Below are positions 6,095 to 14,691 of a DNA stretch of 27,824 nucleotides, in pieces. This stretch comes from Stenotrophomonas sp. UBA7346 (GTDB lineage: Bacteria > Pseudomonadota > Gammaproteobacteria > Xanthomonadales > Xanthomonadaceae). The notes under the pieces were generated by a model, which did not search any database, was not told where the DNA came from, and saw only the letters and a program-made list of their open reading frames with translations. The stretch spans positions 20,367-48,190 of the forward strand of contig DKPB01000064.1 of assembly GCA_002471015.1 (NCBI GenBank), in the 5' to 3' direction. Position 1 is the stretch's first letter, and every line of letters begins with the position of its first letter. The translations under genes and the position numbers were made by a program.

Positions 6095-8435
6095 TGCGGC
6101 CCTGGCTGCCGCGGCTGTTTCACCGTCAATGCCGGCGCGCCCACTCAGCTGGCCCGAAGCAGGCGACGGCGCCCGTTTTCCACCCCAGGAGCTGCATCTG
6201 GAAGTGCATATCAACCAGGACCCTGACGGCACATTGGCCCGTCTCAGCCTGCGCGGGGAAACCCTGTCCGCCAGCGCCCAGGCCTTGCGCGAACTTGGCC
6301 TCAGGCTTCCTCCAGGGATTGCCGCCGAAGCGCCCGATATCCGACTGGACCAGCTGAGCGGCGTCCGTGTTGACTATGACGCCCGCAACCAACGCTTGGA
6401 CCTGGAGGTGCCGGTGCAGATGCTGGACCGGCCAACCACCTACCTGCGCGCTGGCCCTGAGCGCAGTGCCGTGGCATTGAGCAATACCAGCCCCGGCCTG
6501 CTGCTGAACTACGACCTGCATGCCCAGCAACTGCAGGGCGAGCGCGATATCGACGGCTACCTGGAGCTGCGCCTGTTCGGGCTGGGGCCCGGCACCTGGA
6601 GCAGCAGCCAGAACACCCGGCTGGGCTCGGGCCCGGGCGGCGAGCACGCCACCAGCACCCGCCTGGACAGCCGCTGGCAGCTGGATCTTCCGGATCGGAT
6701 GCTGAGCCTGAGCCTGGGTGACCAGCTCAGCGGGGCGCTTAGCTGGTCACGCTCCGCGCGCATGGCAGGGCTGCATCTCGCGCGCGATTTCAGCCTGCAA
6801 CCCTACCGGGTCACCACCCCCTTATCGTCGTTCGCAGGCGAGGCGGTACTGCCTTCCACCGTGGACCTGTATATCAACGGCGTGCGCCAGGCCAGCCAGC
6901 GCGTGGCGCCCGGACGCTTCCAACTCGATGCCCTGCCCTCACTCAACGGCATTGGACAGGCGCAGCTGCTGGTGACCGACATCAACGGACACAGCAGCGC
7001 GCTGGAATTCCCGCTCTACGGGGCGCCCGAGCTGCTGCAACGGGGTTTGTCGGATTGGTCGCTGGATATCGGCGTTCTGCGCCGCGATTACGGCATACGC
7101 TCCTTCGCCTATGACCATCAGCCGCTGGCCAGCGCCAGCCTGCGCCATGGCCTGGGGGAGCGACTGACCCTGGAAGCCCATGCCGAGGCTGCGCAGGACC
7201 TGCAATTGGCTGGCATCGGTGCCGTCGGCCTGCTGGCAGATCGGGGGGGAGTGCTCAGCGCCTCGTTCAGCGGCAGCCAAGCGGGCGGACTCCGTGGCAG
7301 CCAACGCAGCCTGGGCTACCAATGGAACGCACCCGGCTTCAGCGTTTCGGCAAGCACCCAGCGCCGCAGCCCGCGTTTCGCCGACGCACCTGCGTACTTG
7401 CGCCAGGCGACACTGCCACTGCGCACGGATCGGTTCTTTGTCGGCTTCGGCAATGTGCACAGCGGTCAATTCAGCCTCAACTACATCAGCCAGCGTTATC
7501 CCGGCATGCCGGACATCCGCCTGGCCGGTGCGGGATGGTCGCGGAGCCTGCCAGGGCAAGCCTGGATCAGCCTGCAGCTCAATCACGATCTGGGCGAGCG
7601 CGACATGGACAATATCTATCTGTACGTATCCACGCCGCTTGACCGCCACACCCAGCTCAGCAGCGCGCTGCGCCATGCTGATGACGGCAATGGGGTGACG
7701 CTGGAAGCCAACCACAGTCAGGCATTGGACAACGGCGGCTGGGGCTGGCGTGCGCAGACCAGTACCGGGGCACAATCCAGCGCGCACCTGGAAATCAACC
7801 ATCTCGACGAACAGGGCCGCTGGGCCCTCGGCCTTGACCACATCAGCGACATCGGCACCCTGGCCTATGTGAACAGCACCGGCAGCCTGGCCTGGTTCGG
7901 CAGCGGACTGCACAGGCTGCGCCGCGCCGATGATGCCTTCGCGCTGGTTTCAACCAGCGGCGTGCCCGGCGTGCCCATCCGCCTGCAGAACCAGCCGGTC
8001 GGCAGCACAGATGCACGCGGCGAACTGCTGGTGGCGCCATTGCACGCCTGGCAACGCAACCTGCTCAGCATCGACCCGCTTGCGCTGCCCGCAGACATGC
8101 AGATCGACGCCTTCGAGCAACAGGTAGTGCCGGCAGCACGCAGCGGGGTACGCGCGACATTTCGCCTGCAGCCCAGCAAACCATTGAGCGTAAACATCCT
8201 TGGGCTGGACAAGCGCTGGCTCCCCGCCGGCACCCCGGCCGTGATCGAAAGCCATGGCCGCGCCGTCACCAGCACGGTGATCGGCCATGACGGCCAGTTG
8301 TACCTGGACAACGTACCGGCCGATGCAAGCCTGCGCGTCCGCCAGGACAGCCGCGAATGCCGGCTTGCCCTGCCCGACCCGGGCAGCCCGCCCGTCGCCC
8401 CGATCGCCTTGGAGCCCCTGCAATGCCACCCCTGA
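6051..8435 (+). CDS. Outer membrane usher protein (FimD/PapC/CsuD family)
   Basis: Outer membrane pore that receives chaperone-subunit complexes and secretes the growing pilus. Length is 794 aa, in the range of archaic-type ushers. A signal peptide covers about residues 1-25 (RRFFPLLLANAALAAAAV). Then come an N-terminal periplasmic domain (about 35-150), a beta barrel interrupted by the plug region near 265-345, where LPSTVDLYINGVRQ and LDALPSLNGIGQAQLLVTD are the hallmark, and C-terminal domains from about 640 on, with VSTSGVPGVPIRLQNQPVG, a carboxypeptidase-regulatory-like fold and a late Cys in SRECRLALPD. Start codons at 6051 and 6054 are adjacent; I give the first. It overlaps the chaperone by 44 bases and the tip gene by 13, so translation is probably coupled across the operon. 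Confidence 0.92.
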   Translation: MMPPSRRFFPLLLANAALAAAAVSPSMPARPLSWPEAGDGARFPPQELHLEVHINQDPDGTLARLSLRGETLSASAQALRELGLRLPPGIAAEAPDIRLDQLSGVRVDYDARNQRLDLEVPVQMLDRPTTYLRAGPERSAVALSNTSPGLLLNYDLHAQQLQGERDIDGYLELRLFGLGPGTWSSSQNTRLGSGPGGEHATSTRLDSRWQLDLPDRMLSLSLGDQLSGALSWSRSARMAGLHLARDFSLQPYRVTTPLSSFAGEAVLPSTVDLYINGVRQASQRVAPGRFQLDALPSLNGIGQAQLLVTDINGHSSALEFPLYGAPELLQRGLSDWSLDIGVLRRDYGIRSFAYDHQPLASASLRHGLGERLTLEAHAEAAQDLQLAGIGAVGLLADRGGVLSASFSGSQAGGLRGSQRSLGYQWNAPGFSVSASTQRRSPRFADAPAYLRQATLPLRTDRFFVGFGNVHSGQFSLNYISQRYPGMPDIRLAGAGWSRSLPGQAWISLQLNHDLGERDMDNIYLYVSTPLDRHTQLSSALRHADDGNGVTLEANHSQALDNGGWGWRAQTSTGAQSSAHLEINHLDEQGRWALGLDHISDIGTLAYVNSTGSLAWFGSGLHRLRRADDAFALVSTSGVPGVPIRLQNQPVGSTDARGELLVAPLHAWQRNLLSIDPLALPADMQIDAFEQQVVPAARSGVRATFRLQPSKPLSVNILGLDKRWLPAGTPAVIESHGRAVTSTVIGHDGQLYLDNVPADASLRVRQDSRECRLALPDPGSPPVAPIALEPLQCHP

Positions 8436-9430
8436 GGTCAGGCCTCCGGCAAGACCAGGGCATCCTGAGCAAGCTGCTGCTAGTGCTGCTGCTCTGGTCG
8501 TCCCTGCCAGCCACTGCGCAGCAGTCCTGCCGCGTGCTGAGTTCAACGCCACTGGACTTCGGCACGGTCTCCAGCGCCGGCGACAGCACTGCCTCGGCCA
8601 CGCTGACCGTCAGCTGCCAAGGCTTGCCCGGGGTGCCGGTGCAGGTAACGGTATGCGCCTTCATCGACGAGGGCACCCCACCCGGCATTGCCCCACGCCG
8701 CCTGGACAACGGCGTCAACGCATTCATGAACTACGACCTCTATGCCAATGCCGCACGCAACCAACTTATCGGCTCGCTCAGCAGCGGCCACCCCATCTTC
8801 TACAGCAATCTGTCGATACCCCTGACCGGCACGGCGCAGATCAACCTGACCGCCTACGGCCGTATCCCGCCAGGACAGAACCTGCCAGCGGCGTACCTCT
8901 ATGAAGGCTTCCCCGGCCCCGGACAGCTGCGCTATTCCTTTGCTGCCCCATTTGGGGGCGCGCCTTCCCCGGAAAACTGCCGTGACGGGGTGGCGCCCGT
9001 ATTTGGCAGCGCCGGCCAGAGCACCTTCCTTTTTGGTCCCGTCCAGGCCCGCGCCACCGCCAACTGCGTCCTCAACCTGGCCAGCGACCTCGATTTCGGC
9101 ACCGTTACCCGGCTGGACAGCACGCGCGAGGCCAGCTCGACAATCCAGCTGCGCTGCGCCACCGACACCGACTGGTCGGTGACGCTGAGCAATGGCCTGA
9201 ATGCGCTCAACGGGCAGCGAAGGATGGTCTCCAACGGAAATTACCTGCCCTATGAGCTGTACCGCGACCCCGCGCTGCTGATCCCCTGGGGCGACACCCT
9301 GCCCACCGCCGCAGCCGATACCGGTGATAATGAGGACATGTCCCTGACGGTCTACGGCCAGGTTTTCGCCCAGCCGGAGGCGGTACCCGGCCGCTACAGC
9401 GACACCATCACCGTCACCCTGACCTACTGA
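8423..9430 (+). CDS. Two-domain SCPU tip protein / probable adhesin (CsuE-like)
   Basis: Probable pilus tip subunit of 335 aa. I place the start at 8423 because a ribosome binding site (GGAG, 8411-8414) precedes it and a signal peptide follows directly (LLLVLLLWSSLPATA, cleavage near residue 32). The open frame extends further 5' inside the usher gene but that part is not signal-like. Two SCPU domains are visible. The first (about 36-170) has C36, LDFGTV, C65 and an AYGRIPPG turn. The second (about 208-335) has NCVLNLASDLDFGTV, LRC, YELYRD, VYGQVF and the closing YSDTITVTLTY, very like the pilin's last residues. In Csu pili the two-domain CsuE is the adhesive tip; the same role is inferred here from position and architecture. 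Ends only 15 bases before the rpsB -35 region, with no visible terminator between. Confidence 0.82.
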   Translation: MPPLRSGLRQDQGILSKLLLVLLLWSSLPATAQQSCRVLSSTPLDFGTVSSAGDSTASATLTVSCQGLPGVPVQVTVCAFIDEGTPPGIAPRRLDNGVNAFMNYDLYANAARNQLIGSLSSGHPIFYSNLSIPLTGTAQINLTAYGRIPPGQNLPAAYLYEGFPGPGQLRYSFAAPFGGAPSPENCRDGVAPVFGSAGQSTFLFGPVQARATANCVLNLASDLDFGTVTRLDSTREASSTIQLRCATDTDWSVTLSNGLNALNGQRRMVSNGNYLPYELYRDPALLIPWGDTLPTAAADTGDNEDMSLTVYGQVFAQPEAVPGRYSDTITVTLTY

Positions 9431-9445
9431 CCGGATCGCCAGCAT

Positions 9446-9474
9446 TTGCGGCCAGCCCAGCCTGCCGCTATACT
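9446..9474 (+). promoter_or_regulatory. rpsB-tsf promoter
   Basis: TTGCGG (9446-9451, three of six to the -35 consensus, with the TTG intact) is 17 bases from TATACT (9469-9474, five of six to the -10 consensus). A GC-rich discriminator follows (CGACGGGC), as is typical of stringently controlled translation genes. The predicted start near 9481 leaves a leader of about 235 bases. This makes rpsB independent of the fimbrial operon, whose stop codon is just upstream. Confidence 0.65.
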
Positions 9475-9480
9475 CGACGG

Positions 9481-9714
9481 GCTTTGCTGGGACTTGGTCC
9501 TTACAAACACGCCGACACCGGGCGCCACCGGTGAATCCTCACCTGTCGCCCCCATCCGTGCCGGGGTGCCCTGCCAGTCAGGGTTCGGCCACGTAGGCGC
9601 CAGGGAAGCCCAACCCCGGAACTGTTGCGTGCTCTACCCAGAAGCCGCACATCGCAGCATGGCCCGAACAAACCGGCCGCGCGCGGTGTCAGTTCCACTA
9701 TCAGGAGTTTTGCA
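9481..9714 (+). promoter_or_regulatory. rpsB 5' leader with hairpin, candidate S2 autoregulatory RNA
   Basis: No gene is visible in this 234-base stretch. It contains a clear stem-loop: GGGCG (9520-9524) with CGCCC (9547-9551), and inside it GGTG (9530-9533) with CACC (9540-9543) around loop AATCCT. In E. coli and other gammaproteobacteria the rpsB leader is structured, binds S2 for feedback control, and yields the Tff (T44) RNA. The position and length fit that role, but I cannot confirm the conserved S2-binding core by eye. The rpsB ribosome binding site AGGAG lies at 9703-9707. Confidence 0.5.
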
Positions 9715-10524
<810 letters not shown>

Positions 10525-10533
10525 TGCACCCCG

Positions 10534-10556
10534 GCGGGCGCCCACGGTGCGCCCGC
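10534..10556 (+). promoter_or_regulatory. Stem-loop after rpsB
   Basis: GCGGGCGC (10534-10541) pairs perfectly with GCGCCCGC (10549-10556) across a 7-base loop, ten bases after the rpsB stop. No T tract follows, so it is more likely an mRNA-stabilising or attenuating structure between rpsB and tsf than a full terminator. Confidence 0.6.
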
Positions 10557-10559
10557 TCC

Positions 10560-10597
10560 CCCTGTACCGGCGCCAATGGCGCCGGCCACTGACAGGG
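10560..10597 (+). promoter_or_regulatory. Second stem-loop in the rpsB-tsf spacer
   Basis: CCGGCGCC (10567-10574) pairs with GGCGCCGG (10578-10585) across loop AAT. An outer arm CCCTGT (10560-10565) pairs with ACAGGG (10592-10597). Together with the stem-loop before it and the palindrome after it, most of the 134-base spacer is structured. No gene is visible here. Confidence 0.6.
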
Positions 10598-10609
10598 CTG
10601 CGTAACAAC

Positions 10610-10633
10610 GGCCGGCAATCATTGCCGGCCTAC
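10610..10633 (-). repeat. GTAG-headed REP-like palindrome (SMAG-type candidate)
   Basis: GGCCGGCAAT (10610-10619) and ATTGCCGGCC (10621-10630) form a perfect 10-base inverted repeat around one C. Read on the minus strand the palindrome is headed by GTAG (10633-10630). That architecture, GTAG followed by a short stem-loop, is the definition of SMAG REP elements described in Stenotrophomonas maltophilia. A single copy cannot prove membership, but it supports the genus assignment. Confidence 0.5.
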
Positions 10634-10658
10634 CCCTTTCTATTGATGAGGTAATTCC

Positions 10659-11537
10659 ATGGAAATCACTGCTTCCCTGGTCAAGGAACTGCGCGAGCGC
10701 ACCGGCGCCGGCATGATGGAGTGCAAGAAGGCTCTGTCCGAAACCAACGGCGACATCGACGCAGCGGCGGAAGCCCTGCGCAAGTCCGGCGCTGCCAAGG
10801 CCGACAAGAAGGCCGACCGCGTCACCGCTGAAGGCCGCGTGGGCGTGGCCAGCAACGGCGGCAATGCCGTGCTGGTCGAAGTGAACTCGGAAACCGACTT
10901 CGTCGCCAACGACGTCAACTTCAAGGCGTTCGTCGACGCCGTTGCCGCTGCCGCCCTGGCATCCGGCGCAGCCGACGTTGAAGCCCTGAAGTCGGCCAAG
11001 CTGCCGAGCGGCGAAACCGTCGAAGAAACCCGCGCCACCGCGATCCAGAAGCTGGGCGAGAACATCCAGATCCGTCGCCTGGTCAAGGTCAGCGGCGACA
11101 ACACCGTTGGCACCTACGTGCACAGCAACGGCAAGATCGGCGTGCTGGTCGAGCTGGCCGGCGGCAACGCCGAACTGGCCTCGGGCCTGGCCATGCACGT
11201 GGCCGCGATGAACCCGCCGCACAACAAGGCTGCCGACGTCCCGGCTGACTTCGTTGCAAAGGAAAAGGAAATCGAGCTGGCCAAGATGAGCGAAAAGGAC
11301 AAGGCCAAGCCGGCTGAAATCCTGGAAAAGATCATCAGCGGCAAGATCAACAAGATCATCAGCGAAGTGACCCTTTACGGCCAGAACTACGTGTTGGACA
11401 GCGACAAGACCGTTGAGCAGGCCGTCAAGGCTGCCGGTGGCGACGTCGTCGGCTTCCAGCGCCTGGTGGTTGGCGAAGGTATCGAGAAGGTGGTGGAAGA
11501 CTACGCCGCCGAAGTTGCCAAGGCGATGCAGGTCTAA
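10659..11537 (+). CDS. tsf: Translation elongation factor Ts
   Basis: EF-Ts is the nucleotide exchange factor that regenerates EF-Tu-GTP. The 292-aa protein begins MEITASLVKELRERTGAGMMECKKAL, the family N-terminal UBA-like domain, followed by the core with VEVNSETDFVANDVNF (TDFVA contacts EF-Tu), the coiled-coil region around KDKAKPAEILEKIISGKINKI, and the C-terminal module. Length is normal (E. coli 283). A ribosome binding site GAGG precedes the ATG by seven bases. Paired with rpsB as in nearly all bacteria, separated here by a structured 134-base spacer, and followed by a strong terminator. Confidence 0.97.
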   Translation: MEITASLVKELRERTGAGMMECKKALSETNGDIDAAAEALRKSGAAKADKKADRVTAEGRVGVASNGGNAVLVEVNSETDFVANDVNFKAFVDAVAAAALASGAADVEALKSAKLPSGETVEETRATAIQKLGENIQIRRLVKVSGDNTVGTYVHSNGKIGVLVELAGGNAELASGLAMHVAAMNPPHNKAADVPADFVAKEKEIELAKMSEKDKAKPAEILEKIISGKINKIISEVTLYGQNYVLDSDKTVEQAVKAAGGDVVGFQRLVVGEGIEKVVEDYAAEVAKAMQV

Positions 11538-11560
11538 GCATCCGCCACCCTGCAACACCG

Positions 11561-11593
11561 ACGAAGCCGCGGATATCCGCGGCTTCGTTGTTT
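11561..11593 (+). terminator. Factor-independent terminator of rpsB-tsf
   Basis: A perfect 28-base palindrome (11561-11588; each arm ACGAAGCCGCGGAT or its complement) is followed by a short T-rich run TGTTTG. It lies 24 bases after the tsf stop. It is strong enough to separate tsf from the signalling gene downstream, which therefore needs its own promoter. Confidence 0.75.
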
Positions 11594-11711
11594 GCGCAGC
11601 CCAGGCCATGATCACTGGCAACGGCATCGCCCGGACGCACTTGCGCGTGCAGGCCCTTTTCTATTCGGGGCATGCCTGTATGCTTGGCCCACTGCCGCCC
11701 GCCCCCACGAC

Positions 11712-13217
11712 ATGTCACCCGAGCTCAACGCAGCCCTGTCCCTGTGCCGCAACCTGCCGTCGCCGCCTGCCATCGCAGTACGCCTGATCGAGCTGGCGCA
11801 GGACCCGGAAACCGACATCGCCAGTGCCGCCGATGTGATCGCACTGGACATGGCGCTGAGCGCACGCATGCTGCGCATCGCCAATTCGCCGCTGTATGCC
11901 AGCCGCCGCCGCATCGAGAACCTCTCGCAGGCGCTGACCATGCTCGGGCTAAACGCCACCCTGCAACTGGCACTGGGCTTCAGCCTGTCACGCGCCCTGC
12001 GCGACGACGAATGCCACGCCCAGCTGCTGGATGCAGTCTGGCGCCGCGGCGTGCTCAGCGCCCTGGCCGCACGCTACCTCGGCGAGGCCTGCGGCGTACG
12101 CCGCCTGGAAGAACTGCTGCTGGCCGGCCTGCTGCAGGACGTGGGCATCCTTGCCCTGCTCCAGGTCCGCGCGGACATCTACCCCGGCCTGCTTGGCAGC
12201 TGCACCGACAACCTGCAGCTGTTGGCGCATGAGCGCGCGGTGTTCGACTGCAACCATGCCGAGGTGGGCGCCCACCTGTGCGAGCAATGGGGGCTGCCGC
12301 GCTACCTGACCGAGGCCATCGCCCACAGCGAGCCGCCAGCCGCGCCCGCCGATGCATTTGAACGCTGCGTGGCATTGTCCGGCTGCATCGCTGACATCTG
12401 GCTGGCCGATGACGTCGACCAGGCCCGCAACAACGCACTGCGCGAGGTCAACGCCGCCCTGCAGCTGGACAGCAACCGTTTTGAACAGGTGCTGCAACAG
12501 GTCAGCCAGATGCTGCCGGAGATCAGCGCCCTGTTCGACATCCCGGTACCCTCCCCGGCCCGCGTGACCTTCGTGCTGGACCATGCTGCGGAACTGATCG
12601 CGCTGCGCAACCTGCGCGAGCTGCATGACGCCTCCAACGCGCACCGGCGCGCCGACGACTACGAGCTGCAGGCGCGCCGCCTGGCCGAACAGGCCCACCT
12701 GGACGCCCTCACCGGCGTACTCAACCGCCGCCAGCTGGAAGTAGTACTGGAACAGGAGTTCGGCCGCGCCAGCCTGGCCGAGCGCCCCCTGTCCATCGCC
12801 TTTATCGACCTGGACGATTTCAAGAAGATCAATGACCTGCACGGCCATCTGGTCGGTGACCAGGTACTGCAGGCTTTCGCCAACCGGCTACAGGGCCAAC
12901 TGCGCGGCAGCGACACCGTGGCCCGCTTCGGTGGCGAGGAGTTCGTGGTGATGTTCCCTGCCACCAGCGAATCGACTGCCGTCGAAGTCATCCGCCGCGT
13001 GCTTGGGGTGATCGCGCAGACGCCAATGGCCATCGTCAACGAATCCCCGCTGTACGTGACCTTCTCGGCCGGCGTTGCCACCCACGGCGCCTATGAGCGC
13101 TTCACCGACATGCGCGACCTGCTCAAGGCCGCCGACGACGTGCTTTATCGCTCCAAGAACCTGGGCCGCAACCGGGTCATCGCCCGCGCCCCCACCCCGC
13201 AACCAACCGCCTGCTGA
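11712..13217 (+). CDS. HDOD domain-GGDEF domain protein, probable diguanylate cyclase
   Basis: Predicted cytoplasmic signalling protein of 501 aa. The N-terminal half (about 10-205) is an HDOD domain: LPSPPAIAVRLIELAQDPETDI, DMALSARMLRIANSPLY, LSQALTMLGLNATLQLALGFSL and AGLLQDVGIL, where the usual HD pair is QD, so no phosphohydrolase activity is expected. After a helical linker comes a GGDEF domain (about 330-495) with DALTGVLNRR, FIDLDDFKKIND (D366), an intact active-site GGEEF (407-411) and an inhibitory RxxD site (RGSD, 398-401) exactly five residues before it. It should make cyclic di-GMP with product inhibition. I chose ATG 11712 because homology begins there; no Shine-Dalgarno is evident, and a weak -10-like TATGCT sits at 11679-11684. 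No membrane segment. It lies between tsf and pyrH, genes that are adjacent in E. coli. The signal sensed by the HDOD part is unknown. Confidence 0.9.
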   Translation: MSPELNAALSLCRNLPSPPAIAVRLIELAQDPETDIASAADVIALDMALSARMLRIANSPLYASRRRIENLSQALTMLGLNATLQLALGFSLSRALRDDECHAQLLDAVWRRGVLSALAARYLGEACGVRRLEELLLAGLLQDVGILALLQVRADIYPGLLGSCTDNLQLLAHERAVFDCNHAEVGAHLCEQWGLPRYLTEAIAHSEPPAAPADAFERCVALSGCIADIWLADDVDQARNNALREVNAALQLDSNRFEQVLQQVSQMLPEISALFDIPVPSPARVTFVLDHAAELIALRNLRELHDASNAHRRADDYELQARRLAEQAHLDALTGVLNRRQLEVVLEQEFGRASLAERPLSIAFIDLDDFKKINDLHGHLVGDQVLQAFANRLQGQLRGSDTVARFGGEEFVVMFPATSESTAVEVIRRVLGVIAQTPMAIVNESPLYVTFSAGVATHGAYERFTDMRDLLKAADDVLYRSKNLGRNRVIARAPTPQPTAC

Positions 13218-13267
13218 ACAGGCGGGCGATCCAGGCGACTTTGTCGCTGCGTTGCAACAAACAGATC

Positions 13268-13296
13268 TCACCTGAAACTACGGCATCGATTAGAAT
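13268..13296 (+). promoter_or_regulatory. Candidate pyrH promoter
   Basis: TAGAAT (13291-13296) matches the -10 consensus at five of six positions, 30 bases before the pyrH ATG. The hexamer 17 bases upstream (TCACCT, 13268-13273) is a poor -35. The predicted start near 13303 gives a leader of about 24 bases. Supported mainly by the -10 and by the break in the operon upstream. Confidence 0.45.
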
Positions 13297-13326
13297 TCCC
13301 GCGTTTTCCAGCCATCTGAGGTCACC

Positions 13327-14055
13327 ATGTCCAAGCTCGCCTACCAACGCATCCTTCTGAAGCTTTCCGGGGAGGCGCTGATGGGAGATGAGGACTACGG
13401 CATCGACCCGAAGGTGATCAACCGCCTGGCCCACGAAGTGATCGAGGCCCAGCAGGCCGGCGCCGAGATCGCGCTGGTGGTCGGCGGGGGCAACATCTTC
13501 CGTGGCGCCGGCCTTGCCGCAGGCGGCATGGACCGCGTCACCGGCGACCACATGGGCATGCTGGCCACCGTGATCAACGCCCTGGCCATGCAGGACGCGT
13601 TGGAAAAGGCCGGCGGCAAGGCCCGCGTGATGAGCGCCATCAAGATCAACGACGTGTGCGAGGACTACATCCGCCGCCGCGCCATCCGCCACCTGGAAAA
13701 GGGCCGCCTGGTCATCTTCGCCGCAGGCACCGGCAACCCGTTTTTCACCACCGACTCCGGCGCCGCCCTGCGCGCGATCGAGATCGGCGCCGATCTGCTG
13801 CTCAAGGCCACCAAGGTCGACGGCGTCTACAACAAGGACCCGAACAAGCATGCCGATGCGGTCCGTTATGACAGCCTGAGCTATGACCAGGTCATCAACC
13901 AGGGCCTGGAAGTCATGGACACCGCTGCCTTTGCCCTGGCCCGCGACAGCGACCTGCCGCTGCGCGTGTTCGACATGAGCCAGCCGGGTGAGCTGCTGAA
14001 GATCCTGCGCGGCGAGCACATCGGCACCCTGGTCCACGGTCGCGACGCACACTGA
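13327..14055 (+). CDS. pyrH: Uridylate kinase (UMP kinase)
   Basis: PyrH phosphorylates UMP to UDP, the committed step to all pyrimidine nucleotides and UDP-sugars; it is a hexameric enzyme of the amino acid kinase fold, GTP-activated and UTP-inhibited. Length is 242 aa (E. coli 241). Motifs in order: RILLKLSGEALMG (phosphate-binding Lys and GEAL), IALVVGGGNIFRG, MDRVTGDHMGMLATVINALA, FAAGTGNPFFTTDSGAALRA, and LLKATKVDGVYNKDP for nucleotide binding. Starts after a GAGGTCACC ribosome binding region. Followed 75 bases later by frr. Confidence 0.97.
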   Translation: MSKLAYQRILLKLSGEALMGDEDYGIDPKVINRLAHEVIEAQQAGAEIALVVGGGNIFRGAGLAAGGMDRVTGDHMGMLATVINALAMQDALEKAGGKARVMSAIKINDVCEDYIRRRAIRHLEKGRLVIFAAGTGNPFFTTDSGAALRAIEIGADLLLKATKVDGVYNKDPNKHADAVRYDSLSYDQVINQGLEVMDTAAFALARDSDLPLRVFDMSQPGELLKILRGEHIGTLVHGRDAH

Positions 14056-14091
14056 ACCACGCTGCCAACCCGGCAGGTACAGGTATTGGCC

Positions 14092-14097
14092 TATAAT
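14092..14097 (+). promoter_or_regulatory. Candidate frr promoter (-10 box)
   Basis: A perfect TATAAT lies 33 bases before the frr ATG in the 75-base pyrH-frr gap. No good -35 hexamer is found 16-18 bases upstream and no TGn extension is present, so it may need an activator or be a weak internal promoter. Confidence 0.45.
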
Positions 14098-14130
14098 CGG
14101 CCGGTTCAAGAAACATCCAGGATTCGGGCG

Positions 14131-14688
14131 ATGATCAACGACATCAAGCAAGATGCGCAGGCGCGCATGGCCAAGAGCATTGACGCTCTGCGCCACACCC
14201 TCACCACCATCCGTACCGGCCGCGCCTCCCCGGCGCTGCTGGACGGCATCAAGGTCAAGGCCTACGGCACCGATACGCCGTTGAACCAGGTGGCCAGCAT
14301 CAGCGTGTCCGAAGGGCGCTCGCTGGTGATCACCCTGTTCGACAAGAACATGATCAAGGACGTCGAAAAGGCCATCTACGCCTCCGACATCGGCATCACC
14401 CCCACCACCATGGGCACGGTGATCCGCCTGAACCTGCCGCCGCTCACCGAAGAACGCCGCCGCGAGCTGGCCAAGTCGGTCGGCAAGGAAGGCGAAGAGA
14501 GCAAGGTCGCCATCCGCAACATCCGCCGCGACGCCAACCAGGAAGTAGCCAAGCTGCTCAAGGACAAGACCATCACCGAGGATGACGACCGCCGCGCGCA
14601 GGACGACATCCAGAAGCTGACCGACAAGGCGATCAAGGACATCGACGACGTGGTCAAGCAGAAAGAACAGGAACTGATGGCAGTCTGA
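14131..14688 (+). CDS. frr: Ribosome recycling factor
   Basis: RRF works with EF-G to split post-termination ribosomes. The 185-aa length is exact for the family. MINDIKQDAQARMAKSIDALRHTLTTIRTGRASPALLD is the conserved N-terminal helix, followed by the small beta domain (VKAYGTDTPLNQVASISV) and the long helices with NLPPLTEERRRELAK and RNIRRDAN. The ATG at 14131 follows AGGA at a suitable distance; the frame is open a little further upstream but without homology. Followed four bases later by uppS. Confidence 0.97.
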   Translation: MINDIKQDAQARMAKSIDALRHTLTTIRTGRASPALLDGIKVKAYGTDTPLNQVASISVSEGRSLVITLFDKNMIKDVEKAIYASDIGITPTTMGTVIRLNLPPLTEERRRELAKSVGKEGEESKVAIRNIRRDANQEVAKLLKDKTITEDDDRRAQDDIQKLTDKAIKDIDDVVKQKEQELMAV

Positions 14689-14691
14689 CCG

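Noticed and set aside
9618..9640. GGAACT in the rpsB leader as another sigma-E promoter
   Set aside because: The only TCTA-like -10 is about eight bases away, far too close for an RpoE promoter.
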